The translations under genes and the position numbers were made by a program. Shown here piece after piece: positions 40,663 to 49,117 of a DNA stretch of 64,000 bases (positions are counted from its first letter, which is position 1; each line of letters begins with the position of its first letter). The DNA comes from Culicoidibacter larvae (GTDB lineage: Bacteria; Bacillota_I; Bacilli_A; Culicoidibacterales; Culicoidibacteraceae). The stretch is taken from assembly GCF_005771635.1 (NCBI RefSeq), contig NZ_VBWP01000008.1, forward strand, positions 62,001 to 126,000. The letters run 5' to 3'. The notes under the pieces are model-generated. The model was not told the origin of the DNA, made no database searches, and was given only the letters and a program-made list of their open reading frames with translations.

Positions 40663-41911
40663 ACAAAAAGCGAGTCAGGCAAGGAAGGTTGCCTTTGAAG
40701 TGCTTGATGCGGTATTCCGTCAAGGTGCTTATTCCAATATTGCTTTAAATCAAGCTCTTTCAGCTGGGGATTTTTCAGTGAGTGAGCGTGGTTTAATTAC
40801 TGAGATTGTATATGGAGTTTTGCAGCATAAGTTATTGTTGGATTATTATTTAGCACCGTTTATTGATAAGAAACTACCGAAAAAGTGGATGTTGCCATTG
40901 CTTGAGAGCGCAGTTTACCAATTAGTTTTTTTGGATAAGGTGCCGAGCTATGCGGTGTTGAATGAAACAATTGATATTGCTAAGCGCAAAGGTGGTAGCT
41001 TTATCGGTAAAATGGTTACAGCCATTTTACGTAACTTTGAACGTAATGAGCGACCTAGTTTGGAGCATTTGCCGGATAATGAGCGTTTAAGTGTTGCGAC
41101 TTCGCATCCGCTTTGGTTGGTTGATTTTTTGTTGAAGCAATACCCAATGACGGTGGTTGAGCCGCTTTTAGAGCAGAATAATTTGCCACCATTAAGAGTG
41201 GCGCGGATAAATCATCTGAAAACGGGTGATTTGAGCGTATTTGATGCCGGACCAATTGCTGGCAGTGTTACCTTGAACAGAGGCAACATTGCCCATACAG
41301 AAGCTTATAATGCCGGTTTGGTTGCTATCCAGGATTTAAGCAGTCAGCATGTTGCGCCGATGTTGGCACCACTTGAAGGTGAGCGCATTCTTGATATGTG
41401 TGCAGCTCCTGGCGGAAAAACTATGCATATTGCTGATTTAATGAAGAATACCGGTGAGATTATTGCCAATGATCTTCATGAACACAAACTTGAATTGATG
41501 AGAGAAGCTGCCGAGCGCTTGGGTGTTACCAATGTAACATTCAGTAATTATGATGCTTTAGAGTTGCCGAAGGTGTTTGAAGCGGGAGCGTTTGATCGAA
41601 TTCTGCTTGATGCGCCATGCAGCGGATTAGGGGTTATTCGCCGTAAACCGGATTTGCGTTATCGTATCAGCAAGGCGGATTTGGATAGTTTGGTTGGTTT
41701 GCAGGCTGAGCTTTTAACAACTGCATGGCAGTTACTAAAAGCCGGAGGAACGCTAGTTTATAGTACATGTACAATTAATCACTTTGAAAATCAAGATCAG
41801 GTACAGGCTTTTCTGGCAGCACATCAAGATGCTGAATTAGAAGCGGAAATTGACTTTGCCGAGAGTAAAGAGAGTGATGGCTTTTATATTGCTAAGATGA
41901 AAAAGCACTGA
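40655..41911 (+). CDS. rsmB: 16S rRNA (cytosine967-C5) methyltransferase
   Basis: A 418-residue RNA m5C methyltransferase. The N-terminal NusB-like domain (about 1-130) holds VAFEVLDAVFRQGAYSNIALNQAL; the catalytic domain holds CAAPGGKTMHIADLM (SAM), DAPCSGLGVIRRKPDLR (motif IV Cys) and VYSTCTINHFEN (motif VI, catalytic Cys). I start at TTG 40655, with GGAAGGTG seven bases upstream; this overlaps fmt by 8 bases. An ATG 24 bases further up is open but lies deep in fmt. Followed by a YezG-like gene. Confidence 0.95.
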   Translation: MSKQKASQARKVAFEVLDAVFRQGAYSNIALNQALSAGDFSVSERGLITEIVYGVLQHKLLLDYYLAPFIDKKLPKKWMLPLLESAVYQLVFLDKVPSYAVLNETIDIAKRKGGSFIGKMVTAILRNFERNERPSLEHLPDNERLSVATSHPLWLVDFLLKQYPMTVVEPLLEQNNLPPLRVARINHLKTGDLSVFDAGPIAGSVTLNRGNIAHTEAYNAGLVAIQDLSSQHVAPMLAPLEGERILDMCAAPGGKTMHIADLMKNTGEIIANDLHEHKLELMREAAERLGVTNVTFSNYDALELPKVFEAGAFDRILLDAPCSGLGVIRRKPDLRYRISKADLDSLVGLQAELLTTAWQLLKAGGTLVYSTCTINHFENQDQVQAFLAAHQDAELEAEIDFAESKESDGFYIAKMKKH

Positions 41912-41933
41912 TATAAAGAAAGGCGGCACTGAA

Positions 41934-42344
41934 ATGGAAGAAGAACTACTAGAGGTATACCGCGAACTGGCAACAACGCTTGATGCATTGTTACCAGTAG
42001 CGTGGAATCGGATATATTTATATGCGGAGGTGGAAGGTGAGCGTGGCAGTATTGATTTATCTGTGTTAAATAAGAACTCAGAATTAATTGCTTTAGTTGA
42101 TTATCCTGAGTGGCTTGAGCAAGAACATGATCAGCATGAGTGGTCAGATTTACCTTTATATGTACAGGAACTGCAAACGATTTTTGAGCGCTATCAAGAG
42201 CTTGAGTTTACTTCCTTTTTCTTTTGTTTAGGTAGCCGGGGCGAGCTCGGGATTGAATTTGGTTATCAGTCATTTAGTGATGATTATCAATTGTTTCGTG
42301 AACGGATGGGTAGTTTTATTGATAAATATGCTGAAGAGGTGTAA
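41934..42344 (+). CDS. YezG-like immunity protein (DUF600 family)
   Basis: A 136-residue acidic protein resembling the YezG/DUF600 immunity family: a helical N terminus, LLPVAWNRIYLYAEVEGERGSIDLSV (the 'W..IylYaev' signature), then ELEFTSFFFCLGSRGELGIEFGYQSFSDDYQLFRERM. B. subtilis YezG is the antitoxin of the LXG nuclease toxin YeeF. No toxin gene is adjacent: the neighbours are rsmB and rplS. GAAAGGCGGC precedes the ATG. It may protect against toxins of other strains (orphan immunity), or have a housekeeping role. Assignment is from pattern only. Confidence 0.72.
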   Translation: MEEELLEVYRELATTLDALLPVAWNRIYLYAEVEGERGSIDLSVLNKNSELIALVDYPEWLEQEHDQHEWSDLPLYVQELQTIFERYQELEFTSFFFCLGSRGELGIEFGYQSFSDDYQLFRERMGSFIDKYAEEV

Positions 42345-42347
42345 ATG

Positions 42348-42451
42348 TTGTTTACAAGCCAACAGTGTTTATGATAAAATAGCTAAGTATGAAAAAACAG
42401 GTTCCGCTGCATATATTTGTATGAACGTGTCGCAGAAGGAGTTGAAAAATA
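42348..42451 (+). promoter_or_regulatory. rplS promoter and leader with ribosome-site hairpin
   Basis: A promoter lies at 42348-42380 (TTGTTT-16-TATGAT, or TTTACA-18-TAAAAT). In the leader, CTGC (42407-42410) pairs with GCAG (42432-42435), extended by TCC (42403-42405) with GGA (42438-42440), which is part of the ribosome site AAGGAG. L19 genes of Firmicutes are known to have a leader RNA bound by their product; this may be such an element, but I cannot match it to the Rfam consensus from memory. Confidence 0.45.
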
Positions 42452-42796
42452 ATGCAAGAGTTATTAAGAAAAGTGACTGAATCACAAATTAAGACTGACT
42501 TACCAAGCTTTAAAGCTGGGGACACTATCCGTGTTCACGTGCGAATTAAAGAGGGTAGTCGTGAGCGTATCCAAGTATTCGAAGGTGTTGTTATTAAGCG
42601 CCAAGGATCAGGAATCAGTTCAAACGTTGTTGTACGTAAAATTTCTTCAGGTGTTGGAGTTGAACGTACTTTCCCGGTACATTCACCAAAAATCGCTGAG
42701 ATTGAAGTGTTACGTCGTGGACGCGTTCGTCGTGCTAGACTTTACTACTTACGTAATTTACGTGGTAAAGCTGCTCGTATTCGTGAAATTCGATAA
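42452..42796 (+). CDS. rplS: 50S ribosomal protein L19
   Basis: A 114-residue ribosomal protein at the 30S-50S interface. The sequence [35 protein letters not shown] and [31 protein letters not shown] (in two blocks) is unmistakable. AGAAGGAG precedes the ATG. It is usually last in rpsP-rimM-trmD-rplS; here it stands alone with its own promoter and terminator. Confidence 0.98.
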   Translation: MQELLRKVTESQIKTDLPSFKAGDTIRVHVRIKEGSRERIQVFEGVVIKRQGSGISSNVVVRKISSGVGVERTFPVHSPKIAEIEVLRRGRVRRARLYYLRNLRGKAARIREIR

Positions 42797-42808
42797 TTAT
42801 TTAGTTAA

Positions 42809-42841
42809 AAAAACAAGCCCTAAACAAGGGCTTGTTTTTTT
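42809..42841 (+). terminator. Terminator after rplS
   Basis: AAACAAGCCC / GGGCTTGTTT hairpin with a T-run. Confidence 0.94.
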
Positions 42842-43002
42842 GCTTTTAATAGATATCATGAAATAGTCACAATATATTTCGGCTTTTTTACTAAAAGTAT
42901 GGGGGATTTTATTATTTTTAAGTGTGAAGAGCTATACTTTAGCCGTTTTTTTTATTATAATGATTACAGATACTTAAATTGTGAAAGTAGATGAACTGAT
43001 AG

Positions 43003-43611
43003 ATGGAGAAGAAACCCTCGCTGGCAAAACGGATTGCCGTTTCAGCTGCTAAATTATTTGGCTGGCTATGTATAATTTTTTCGATAACGTTATTATTAAA
43101 TGCGTTTGTTTTTTCTGTTGCAATGGTTGAGGGCATTTCAATGGAGCCGACACTTGTTGATGGTGAACGACTGATTTTAGATCGGATTTCATACCGCTTT
43201 ACTAATCCATCTCGTTTTGATATTGTTGTTATTGATCCGGATAGTGACCGGATTCCCGAAGGTGAATTAATTATTAAGCGGGTAATCGGATTGCCGGGTG
43301 AGAAAGTGGCTTTCCGGGGAAATCAGCTTTATGTTGATAATGAACTCGTTGCGGAAGATTTTATTGTTGATCCGGTTAACCAATATACCAATGATTTCAC
43401 TGTGGCACAAATTCCCGGTAATGGAGGTAACTCAATTATTCCGGAAGGATATTATTTAGTTTTGGGGGATAATCGGACTCATTCTGTTGATAGCCGGCAG
43501 ATTGGTTTAGTTCCTAAAGAACAAATTCTGGGTAAGGCAGCATTTTCTATCTGGCCTATTGATAAAATTCAGTTTCTGACAGTAAAACCGGAAGATATAA
43601 ATGAGCTTTAA
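43003..43611 (+). CDS. lepB: Signal peptidase I
   Basis: A 202-residue membrane serine protease that cuts secretory signal peptides. One N-terminal transmembrane helix (about 18-40) is followed by box B EGISMEPTL with nucleophile Ser46, box D LIIKRVIGLPGE with general base Lys92, and box E VLGDNRTHSVDSRQIG. The ribosome site is weak (GATAG); the start is set by the family. TATAAT at 42956-42961 gives a likely -10. It lies between rplS and rbgA as in several Firmicutes. Confidence 0.96.
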   Translation: MEKKPSLAKRIAVSAAKLFGWLCIIFSITLLLNAFVFSVAMVEGISMEPTLVDGERLILDRISYRFTNPSRFDIVVIDPDSDRIPEGELIIKRVIGLPGEKVAFRGNQLYVDNELVAEDFIVDPVNQYTNDFTVAQIPGNGGNSIIPEGYYLVLGDNRTHSVDSRQIGLVPKEQILGKAAFSIWPIDKIQFLTVKPEDINEL

Positions 43612-43631
43612 GCTTTTAAAGGTAATATTTC

Positions 43632-43663
43632 GAGCATAAATTGCAATTTATGCTCTTTTTTTA
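43632..43663 (+). terminator. Terminator after lepB
   Basis: GAGCATAAATT / AATTTATGCTC hairpin, then T7. Confidence 0.94.
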
Positions 43664-43739
43664 TACAATAGATACGAGACAAAATCCGCAAGTTACTTAA
43701 GATTGTTGCTGGGTTTTACTAGAATATTGGAGATTTATT

Positions 43740-44609
43740 ATGAAGCAAATTCAATGGTTCCCAGGACATATGTCCAAAGCCAGCCGTGAAATAAAAGAAA
43801 AAATACAACTTGTAGACATTGTATGTGAACTTGTTGACGCCCGCAGTCCGCTGGCATCAAGAAATCCGGTTATTGATGATATCGTCGGGGTTCGCCCAAG
43901 AATTGTTATTTTAACGAAAACAGATTTAGCTGATGAGCGCAAAACACGATTGTGGCATCAATATTTTGCTGACCATGCAATTCCGACCTTTGACTTTGAT
44001 GTTAATAAGAGATTTAATCTAAAAGCTTTTGTTGATAGCTTGCAACAAATTTTAAGTGAAAAGTTTGCTAAAGAGAAAGCACAAGGAAGAAAACCACGTG
44101 CGATTCGGATGATGATAGTTGGTATTCCTAATGTAGGTAAATCAACCTTTATTAATAAAATTGCCGGCAGAAAAGCGGCAACTGTTGGGAATAAACCAGG
44201 CGTTACCAAAGCTCAACAATGGATTCGCTTGCATCAGCAGCTTGAATTGCTGGATACACCTGGTATTTTGTGGCCTAAGTTTGAAGACCAATCGGTAGGA
44301 TTAAAGTTAGCATTATTGGGAACAATAAAAGACGACATCTTACCGTTAGAAACAATTGCCGAATACGGATTAACGTTTATGCGTGATAATTATCCGAATC
44401 AATTGGTGGAACGTTATGGTGAAGCCGGAATATCAGCTGATTTCATTGAACAATTGGATAGTATTGCCAAGATGCGCAATAGTATTGGTCGCGGTGGTGA
44501 AACTGATTATCATAAGATTTATCAATTTTTCTTACATGATATTCGTAATGGTGCTCTGGGGTGCTTAACTTTGGAAGTGCCGGAAGAGGTAACTGCGGAT
44601 GAAGCCTAA
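43740..44609 (+). CDS. rbgA: Ribosome biogenesis GTPase A
   Basis: A 289-residue circularly permuted GTPase needed for late 50S assembly. It begins IQWFPGHMSKASREI (family signature with the catalytic His). Motifs occur in permuted order: G4 TKTDL, then G1 GIPNVGKST, G2 Thr in NKPGVTKAQQW, and G3 DTPGILWP. The C-terminal ANTAR-like helical domain follows. Start ATG, preceded by GGAG. It overlaps rnhB by 11 bases; the order rbgA-rnhB is conserved. Confidence 0.97.
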   Translation: MKQIQWFPGHMSKASREIKEKIQLVDIVCELVDARSPLASRNPVIDDIVGVRPRIVILTKTDLADERKTRLWHQYFADHAIPTFDFDVNKRFNLKAFVDSLQQILSEKFAKEKAQGRKPRAIRMMIVGIPNVGKSTFINKIAGRKAATVGNKPGVTKAQQWIRLHQQLELLDTPGILWPKFEDQSVGLKLALLGTIKDDILPLETIAEYGLTFMRDNYPNQLVERYGEAGISADFIEQLDSIAKMRNSIGRGGETDYHKIYQFFLHDIRNGALGCLTLEVPEEVTADEA

Positions 44610-45237
44610 AAATGATATGCTGGAGTTTGAACGTGGTGCATATACCGGCGGACATTTATTTGTTGCCGGCACTGATGAAGCAGGACGGGGACCGTTGGCA
44701 GGTCCAGTAGTTGCGGCGGCGGTCATCTTGCCAGTCAATTTTGAGCTGGAAGGATTAAATGATTCAAAACAATTATCAGCAAAAAAGCTGGTTCATTTTT
44801 ATGGCGAGATTCAAAAGCAGGCGATTGCTATTGGTGTAAGTATAGTTGATGTTGAGACGATTGATAAGATTAATATTTATCAAGCAGCAAAACAGGCGAT
44901 GGTTGAAGCGGTTAGCCAGCTTTCAACACAGCCGACATATATTTTGAGTGATGCGATGCCGTTTTCATATGATGATGCTATTGTTGAACCGATTATTAAG
45001 GGTGATCAGCGGAGTATTAGTGTAGCGGCTGCCAGTGTGGTTGCTAAAGTAACTCGCGATCAATTAATGTGTATGTATGATTTAGAATATCCTGAGTATG
45101 GTTTTGCAGCACATAAAGGCTATGGGACAAAAGCTCATTTACTGGCACTTGAAACTTATGGAGTGACACCGATACATCGTAAAACATTTGCGCCGGTGAA
45201 GAAGCTTATTGATGGTCAATTACATTTTGATGTATAG
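44599..45237 (+). CDS. rnhB: Ribonuclease HII
   Basis: A 212-residue enzyme that removes ribonucleotides and RNA primers from DNA. Acidic residues are in GTDEAGRGPLAGPVVAAAVIL (Asp, Glu of motif DEAGRG) and in ILSDAMPF, with VAAASVVAKVTRDQLM as the next conserved block (Asp). The N-terminal extension of Bacillus RnhB is absent; the length is typical of the short form. The ATG at 44599 lies in the rbgA end. The YggS gene follows. Confidence 0.96.
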   Translation: MKPKNDMLEFERGAYTGGHLFVAGTDEAGRGPLAGPVVAAAVILPVNFELEGLNDSKQLSAKKLVHFYGEIQKQAIAIGVSIVDVETIDKINIYQAAKQAMVEAVSQLSTQPTYILSDAMPFSYDDAIVEPIIKGDQRSISVAAASVVAKVTRDQLMCMYDLEYPEYGFAAHKGYGTKAHLLALETYGVTPIHRKTFAPVKKLIDGQLHFDV

Positions 45238-45251
45238 GGGTGAAGATGACG

Positions 45252-45899
45252 ATGAAAGTCAGCGAATTAATTAGTATGGCAGCACCGACGAAAGTCGTTG
45301 CTGCCACAAAATATTTTGATGTTGCTTTTATGCGCTCGCTGTATCAGCAGGGGATTACAATTTTTGGTGAGAATAAGGTGCAAGATTTGCTGTATAAATA
45401 TGAACACTTTCATGATTGTGAATCATTACAGTGGCATTTTATTGGTACTTTACAAACTAATAAGGTGAAGTATATTATTGATAAGGTTGATTATATTCAT
45501 TCACTGGATCGGGTGAGTTTAGCTCGCACAATCCAGCAACAGGCTTTTAAAATAAAGAAGATTCAGAAGGTGTTTATTGAAGTAAATATTGCTAGTGAAG
45601 GCTGTAAACAAGGGGTGTTGCGCTCGGAGCTGGAGCCGTTAATTACTTATTTGCTTGAAGAGTGTCCGAATGTTAAGATTATGGGATTAATGATGATGGC
45701 ACCGCATATCGATGCTGAGTTGACGCGGCCGTTTTTTGCAGAGACGGTTGCATTGCTTGCCGAGATGAATCAACAATTTCCTACTTTAGATGCCCATGAA
45801 TTTTCTATGGGGATGAGTAATGATTTTAGGATCGCTTTGGAGTTTCCTACTACTTTCATTCGTGTTGGTAGTGTTTTAAAAGAGGCAATGTATGATTAA
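45252..45899 (+). CDS. YggS family PLP homeostasis protein
   Basis: A 215-residue PLP-binding TIM-barrel protein (PROSC/PLPBP family) that buffers pyridoxal phosphate. PLP Lys20 is in VVAATKYF; other blocks are FGENKVQDLLYKYE, WHFIGTLQTNKVKYI, EVNIASEGCKQGV, GLMMMAPH and SMGMSNDFRIALEF near the phosphate loop. I start at the ATG at 45252, nine bases after GGGGTG; earlier GTG and ATG codons at 45240 and 45246 are in frame. In Bacillus the homologue (YlmE) lies with pgeF and division genes; here it is with rnhB and a CinA-C gene, which it overlaps by 8 bases. Confidence 0.93.
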   Translation: MKVSELISMAAPTKVVAATKYFDVAFMRSLYQQGITIFGENKVQDLLYKYEHFHDCESLQWHFIGTLQTNKVKYIIDKVDYIHSLDRVSLARTIQQQAFKIKKIQKVFIEVNIASEGCKQGVLRSELEPLITYLLEECPNVKIMGLMMMAPHIDAELTRPFFAETVALLAEMNQQFPTLDAHEFSMGMSNDFRIALEFPTTFIRVGSVLKEAMYD

Positions 45900-46365
45900 G
45901 CTATTGATAGATACGCTAAAAAAACGCTCTTGGCGTTTGGCAATTGTTGAGACTTCGAGTGGTGGTTTGCTAAGTGCGGAGTTTATTAAACAAGATGGTG
46001 TTTCAGCGATTTTTGCTGAGTCGATGGTTGCTTATGATATGGATGCAAAGCTTAAGCGTTTGCATGTGGATGAAGAGTTAATTGCTGCTTATGGATCGGT
46101 AAGTGTGCAAACTGCCGAGTCGATGGCTCGCGGTATGTGTAAAAATACTGGTGCTGATGTTGTTATTAGTATTACTGGTATTAGCGGACCGAAGGGTGGA
46201 ACTGAAGTGAAACCAGTTGGACTTACGTATATTTGTGTACTGGTTGATGGAGTTTGCAGTACTAAACAATACTTTCTATCCGGTAGCCGTCATAGTATTA
46301 TGAAGCAAACGGTTGAACTAGCCATTCAACAAACATATGATTGTATATTTTCGAAGGAGGAATAG
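45892..46365 (+). CDS. CinA C-terminal domain amidase (PncC family)
   Basis: A 157-residue stand-alone CinA-C domain, which in PncC hydrolyses nicotinamide mononucleotide to nicotinate mononucleotide in NAD recycling. Blocks: LAIVETSSGGLLSAEF (usually AESCTGG; here ETSSGG keeps the Ser/Gly but has Ser for Cys), YGSVSVQTAESMARGM, and ITGISGPKGGTEVKPVGLTYI (usually GIAGPxGG). The changes at the catalytic ETSSGG loop mean activity is plausible but not certain. It is not fused to the N-terminal CinA domain used with competence operons. Confidence 0.88.
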   Translation: MIKLLIDTLKKRSWRLAIVETSSGGLLSAEFIKQDGVSAIFAESMVAYDMDAKLKRLHVDEELIAAYGSVSVQTAESMARGMCKNTGADVVISITGISGPKGGTEVKPVGLTYICVLVDGVCSTKQYFLSGSRHSIMKQTVELAIQQTYDCIFSKEE

Positions 46366-46368
46366 TGA

Positions 46369-47454
46369 ATGTTAAGCCAATACTCAGTACCTATAGTGAC
46401 CGGACTTTTATTCTTATTTGTAATCGCTTGGGTTATTTGGCTGCCATATATGATTTATTCTTACCGTCGTTATGGCTTTGTCAGCATGTATCGCTTTATA
46501 GTATTTTTTGCAGTTATATACTATTTTCTGGTAGCCTTCTTCTTGGTGATATTACCGCTTCCTGAACCAGGTAGCTATATTCCGGTGCAGCCACAATTTA
46601 TACCATTTGAATTTGTTTTGGATATTATCAGAGAGCAAAATGGATTTTCTATTCAAGCGATAGTGGGAAATCCTGCTATTTGGGTAACTATATTTAATGT
46701 TTTATTGTTGCTTCCGCTTGGCTTTTTCGGGAAATATTATTTCCATAAAAAGTTCGCCTTTGTTGCCATTTTCGCTTTTTTGACGTCGCTCTTTTTTGAG
46801 GTGACACAGTTGACCGGAATATTTGGTATTTATGATGGTGCTTACCGGTTGTTTGATGTTGATGATTTAATTTTGAATACATTGGGCGGCTGTTTGGGAT
46901 ATGCACTTGCTTATGTCTTTATGAAATTTGTTCCTGATATTACTGAACTAAAGAGTAAATACCCTAAAACTTTGATAGTATCTTATACAAGACGTTTTAT
47001 TGCTTTTTCGATTGATAACTTTATGCTTGGTTTTATATCTATTGTTTTATATGTAATTTTTCAAGATACTAATATTATAATCTGGTACTGGGTATGCTTT
47101 TTTGGACTCTTTGTTGTTGTTCAATTTTTTAGTGGCGGTCAGACTTTTGGGAAATGGTTGTTAAAAACGAGAGTTGTGGATGCCAGAACCAATAAGTCAG
47201 CTAAGTTTTGGCAATTAGTAGTGAAGTATTTATTTGTTGTTGTTATTCCGGCAATAATGTGGTTATTTCTCGATAGCGGATTTATTGAATTAGTTGGGGT
47301 GACTAACTGGATGATGCTGGGAATGGTATTTGGTGTTCTATGTTTGCTTGCATTCTTTCAGTGTATCAATCGGGAACGAAATGTTTTCTGGGATGTTGTA
47401 TCATATACGCGTGAATTAGCATTACCACCTCAAGTGCAGTCTGAGAATGATTAG
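46369..47454 (+). CDS. VanZ-RDD fusion membrane protein
   Basis: A 361-residue protein with two membrane domains. Residues 1-185 match VanZ: YSYRRYGFVSMYRFIVFFAVIYYFLVAFFLVILPLP, ILDIIREQNG, FGKYYFHKK, and the typical TSLFFEVTQLTGIFGIYDGAYRLFDVDDLILNTLGG (in the region 145-185). Residues 205-340 match an RDD domain (Arg at the start RRFIAFSIDNFMLGF with Asp, then GGQTFGKWLLKTRVVDARTN). VanZ confers teicoplanin resistance in enterococci, but most relatives are of unknown function. The fusion is known in Gram-positive bacteria. Its end overlaps the convergent dprA by 4 bases. Confidence 0.88.
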   Translation: MLSQYSVPIVTGLLFLFVIAWVIWLPYMIYSYRRYGFVSMYRFIVFFAVIYYFLVAFFLVILPLPEPGSYIPVQPQFIPFEFVLDIIREQNGFSIQAIVGNPAIWVTIFNVLLLLPLGFFGKYYFHKKFAFVAIFAFLTSLFFEVTQLTGIFGIYDGAYRLFDVDDLILNTLGGCLGYALAYVFMKFVPDITELKSKYPKTLIVSYTRRFIAFSIDNFMLGFISIVLYVIFQDTNIIIWYWVCFFGLFVVVQFFSGGQTFGKWLLKTRVVDARTNKSAKFWQLVVKYLFVVVIPAIMWLFLDSGFIELVGVTNWMMLGMVFGVLCLLAFFQCINRERNVFWDVVSYTRELALPPQVQSEND

Positions 47455-48248
47455 AAGTCTTCGAGAATATCATCAATATCAATAAAGAGTTTGGCACCTT
47501 CTTGAATCAGTTTGTTGGACCCGCGGTAGCTTGGATCAAGACTATGGCCACCAACAACATATAATTCTCGATTTTCTGCTAAAGCAAAACGAGCGGTTAA
47601 CATAGTGCCGCTTTTTTCTTTTGCTTCAATAACAATGACACCACTGACTAATCCGGCAATGATGCGATTGCGGGCAACAAACTGCCATTTTTGAGCTTTA
47701 ATATATGGTGGATATTCAGAAATAGCTAAACCATGTTGACAGATGTTTTTAAATATAGTTGTATTTGTAAGCGGATAGATATGATCAAAACCAGCACCTA
47801 GCACAGCAATTGTTGGCAAATGTTGGGCGAGAGCTTCAATGTGAATATTTCTGTCAATACCATTAGCTAATCCGCTTACTGCCAGAAAATTATGTTTATT
47901 GAGCTGGCGAATCGTATTGCGGGCGCTTCTTAGGGAAATGTTCTGCGGTGTACGGCTACCGACTACAGCAATTTTACGTTGATGTTCGAGGAGGTTGATG
48001 TCACCTTTATAATAGAGCACCAGAGGTGGGTCGTATATCTCTTTTAAAGCAACAGGATAGTTATCGTCGAGGATAGTGAGATAATGGCAGTCGGGCGGCA
48101 GCTCAGGCTCACTCCCTGAGCTGTCGCTTGCGCTCAGGATTTGCCAAAGTTTTTTTGATTGATTGAGTTTGATATCCCGAATAATATCGCCACGTTCACG
48201 AAAGCTGAGCGTTTGATAATAATCGGCATTCAGTAATTTTGTTCGCAT
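47451..48248 (-). CDS. dprA: DNA processing protein DprA
   Basis: A 265-residue Rossmann-like protein that loads RecA on incoming single-stranded DNA in transformation. Core: VVGSRTPQNISLRSARNTI, LAVSGLANGIDRNIHIEAL, TIAVLGAGFDHIYPLTNTTIF, GLAISEYPPYIKAQKWQFVARNRIIAGLV (in two blocks), and EAKEKSGTMLTARFALAENRELYVVGG. No C-terminal winged-helix (DML1) domain is present and the protein ends soon after the Rossmann core. It is encoded on the strand opposite to its neighbours, unlike in most genomes where dprA and topA are codirectional. Confidence 0.94.
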   Translation of the reverse strand: MRTKLLNADYYQTLSFRERGDIIRDIKLNQSKKLWQILSASDSSGSEPELPPDCHYLTILDDNYPVALKEIYDPPLVLYYKGDINLLEHQRKIAVVGSRTPQNISLRSARNTIRQLNKHNFLAVSGLANGIDRNIHIEALAQHLPTIAVLGAGFDHIYPLTNTTIFKNICQHGLAISEYPPYIKAQKWQFVARNRIIAGLVSGVIVIEAKEKSGTMLTARFALAENRELYVVGGHSLDPSYRGSNKLIQEGAKLFIDIDDILEDF

Positions 48249-48362
48249 ATTGTCACTCCTTGATTTTGTTGGTTTACTTATCGTTTCGTAAAAAAGGCTT
48301 TTTTTTATCAGATATTTCTTGTATACTAGAGTGTGTTACATCTCAGGTTACGGAGGGATAAA

Positions 48363-48974
48363 ATGTTTGGTTTTACGCAAACACAGTTAATTACCATGGC
48401 AATAGCGTTTGTTTTTGCTTATTTATATGGGTCGGTAAATTTAAGTGTTGTCATCAGCAAGTTTTTTTATGGTAAAGATATTCGTCAGTATGGGTCTAAA
48501 GGAAGCGGAACAACGAATACCATTCGGGTTTTGGGTTTTCACTGGGGAATTGTTGTTTTTTTATTTGATTTTTCAAAAGTATTGATTCCGTATTTTATTG
48601 TTACCTTGCTTGGATTCCAGGTTGATCCGGGATTAATGGCAGTTGGTGCAGTAATTGGTCAATGTTATCCAATCTTTATGAAATTCCGCGGCGGGAAGGG
48701 TGTGGCTTCTACCGGAGCCTTCCTGTTGTTCTATCATATTCCATATGCACTAGTCGGAATCGGGATTTTTATGTTAGTTCTGCGACTGTCAAAAATGGTA
48801 TCGCTAAGTTCATTATTGGCTATCTTAGGCGTGACGGTTTTATCGGCACTGTTGCAAGAATGGAATCTAACAATTGCGATGACAATTTTGTTATTAATCA
48901 CTTATATACGCCACTATGCAAATATTAAACGAATTTTCAAGGGTGAAGAGAGTAAGGTCAGCATCTTTGACTAA
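48363..48974 (+). CDS. plsY: Glycerol-3-phosphate acyltransferase PlsY
   Basis: A 203-residue membrane enzyme that moves an acyl group from acyl-phosphate to glycerol-3-phosphate, the first step of phospholipid synthesis. Motifs: SVNLSVVISKFFYGKDIRQYGSKGSGTTNTIRVLG (motif 1, Ser/Arg and GSGNxGxTN-type loop, here GSGTTNT), KFRGGKGVAS (motif 2), and a third motif at YIRHYANIKRIFKGEES. Five to seven helices. The ATG at 48363 follows CGGAGGGATAA; the upstream in-frame codons are not supported. Confidence 0.96.
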   Translation: MFGFTQTQLITMAIAFVFAYLYGSVNLSVVISKFFYGKDIRQYGSKGSGTTNTIRVLGFHWGIVVFLFDFSKVLIPYFIVTLLGFQVDPGLMAVGAVIGQCYPIFMKFRGGKGVASTGAFLLFYHIPYALVGIGIFMLVLRLSKMVSLSSLLAILGVTVLSALLQEWNLTIAMTILLLITYIRHYANIKRIFKGEESKVSIFD

Positions 48975-48997
48975 TTAATTGAATAATATAAAAGAAG

Positions 48998-49056
48998 ACG
49001 CTTATTGGGAAGTTTACATTTTTTTAGTTGACTTTTCTTCAATAAGCGTTTATTCT
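48998..49056 (+). promoter_or_regulatory. Inverted repeat and promoter between plsY and topA
   Basis: ACGCTTATTG (48998-49007) and CAATAAGCGT (49040-49049) are perfect 10-bp arms, 32 bases apart. A promoter candidate, TTGACT (49028-49033), 17-base spacer, TATTCT (49051-49056), lies across the right arm. It could be a long hairpin terminating plsY, or an operator for topA. Confidence 0.5.
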
Positions 49057-49117
49057 ATGTTTTGACGCAAATTTTTAGTTTGATGTAATTTATATAATTT
49101 TGAGGAGCGATAATTTA

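Noticed and set aside
46369-47454. Glycopeptide resistance by VanZ
   Set aside because: VanZ-like domains are common in Gram-positive chromosomes; no vanHAX genes are near.
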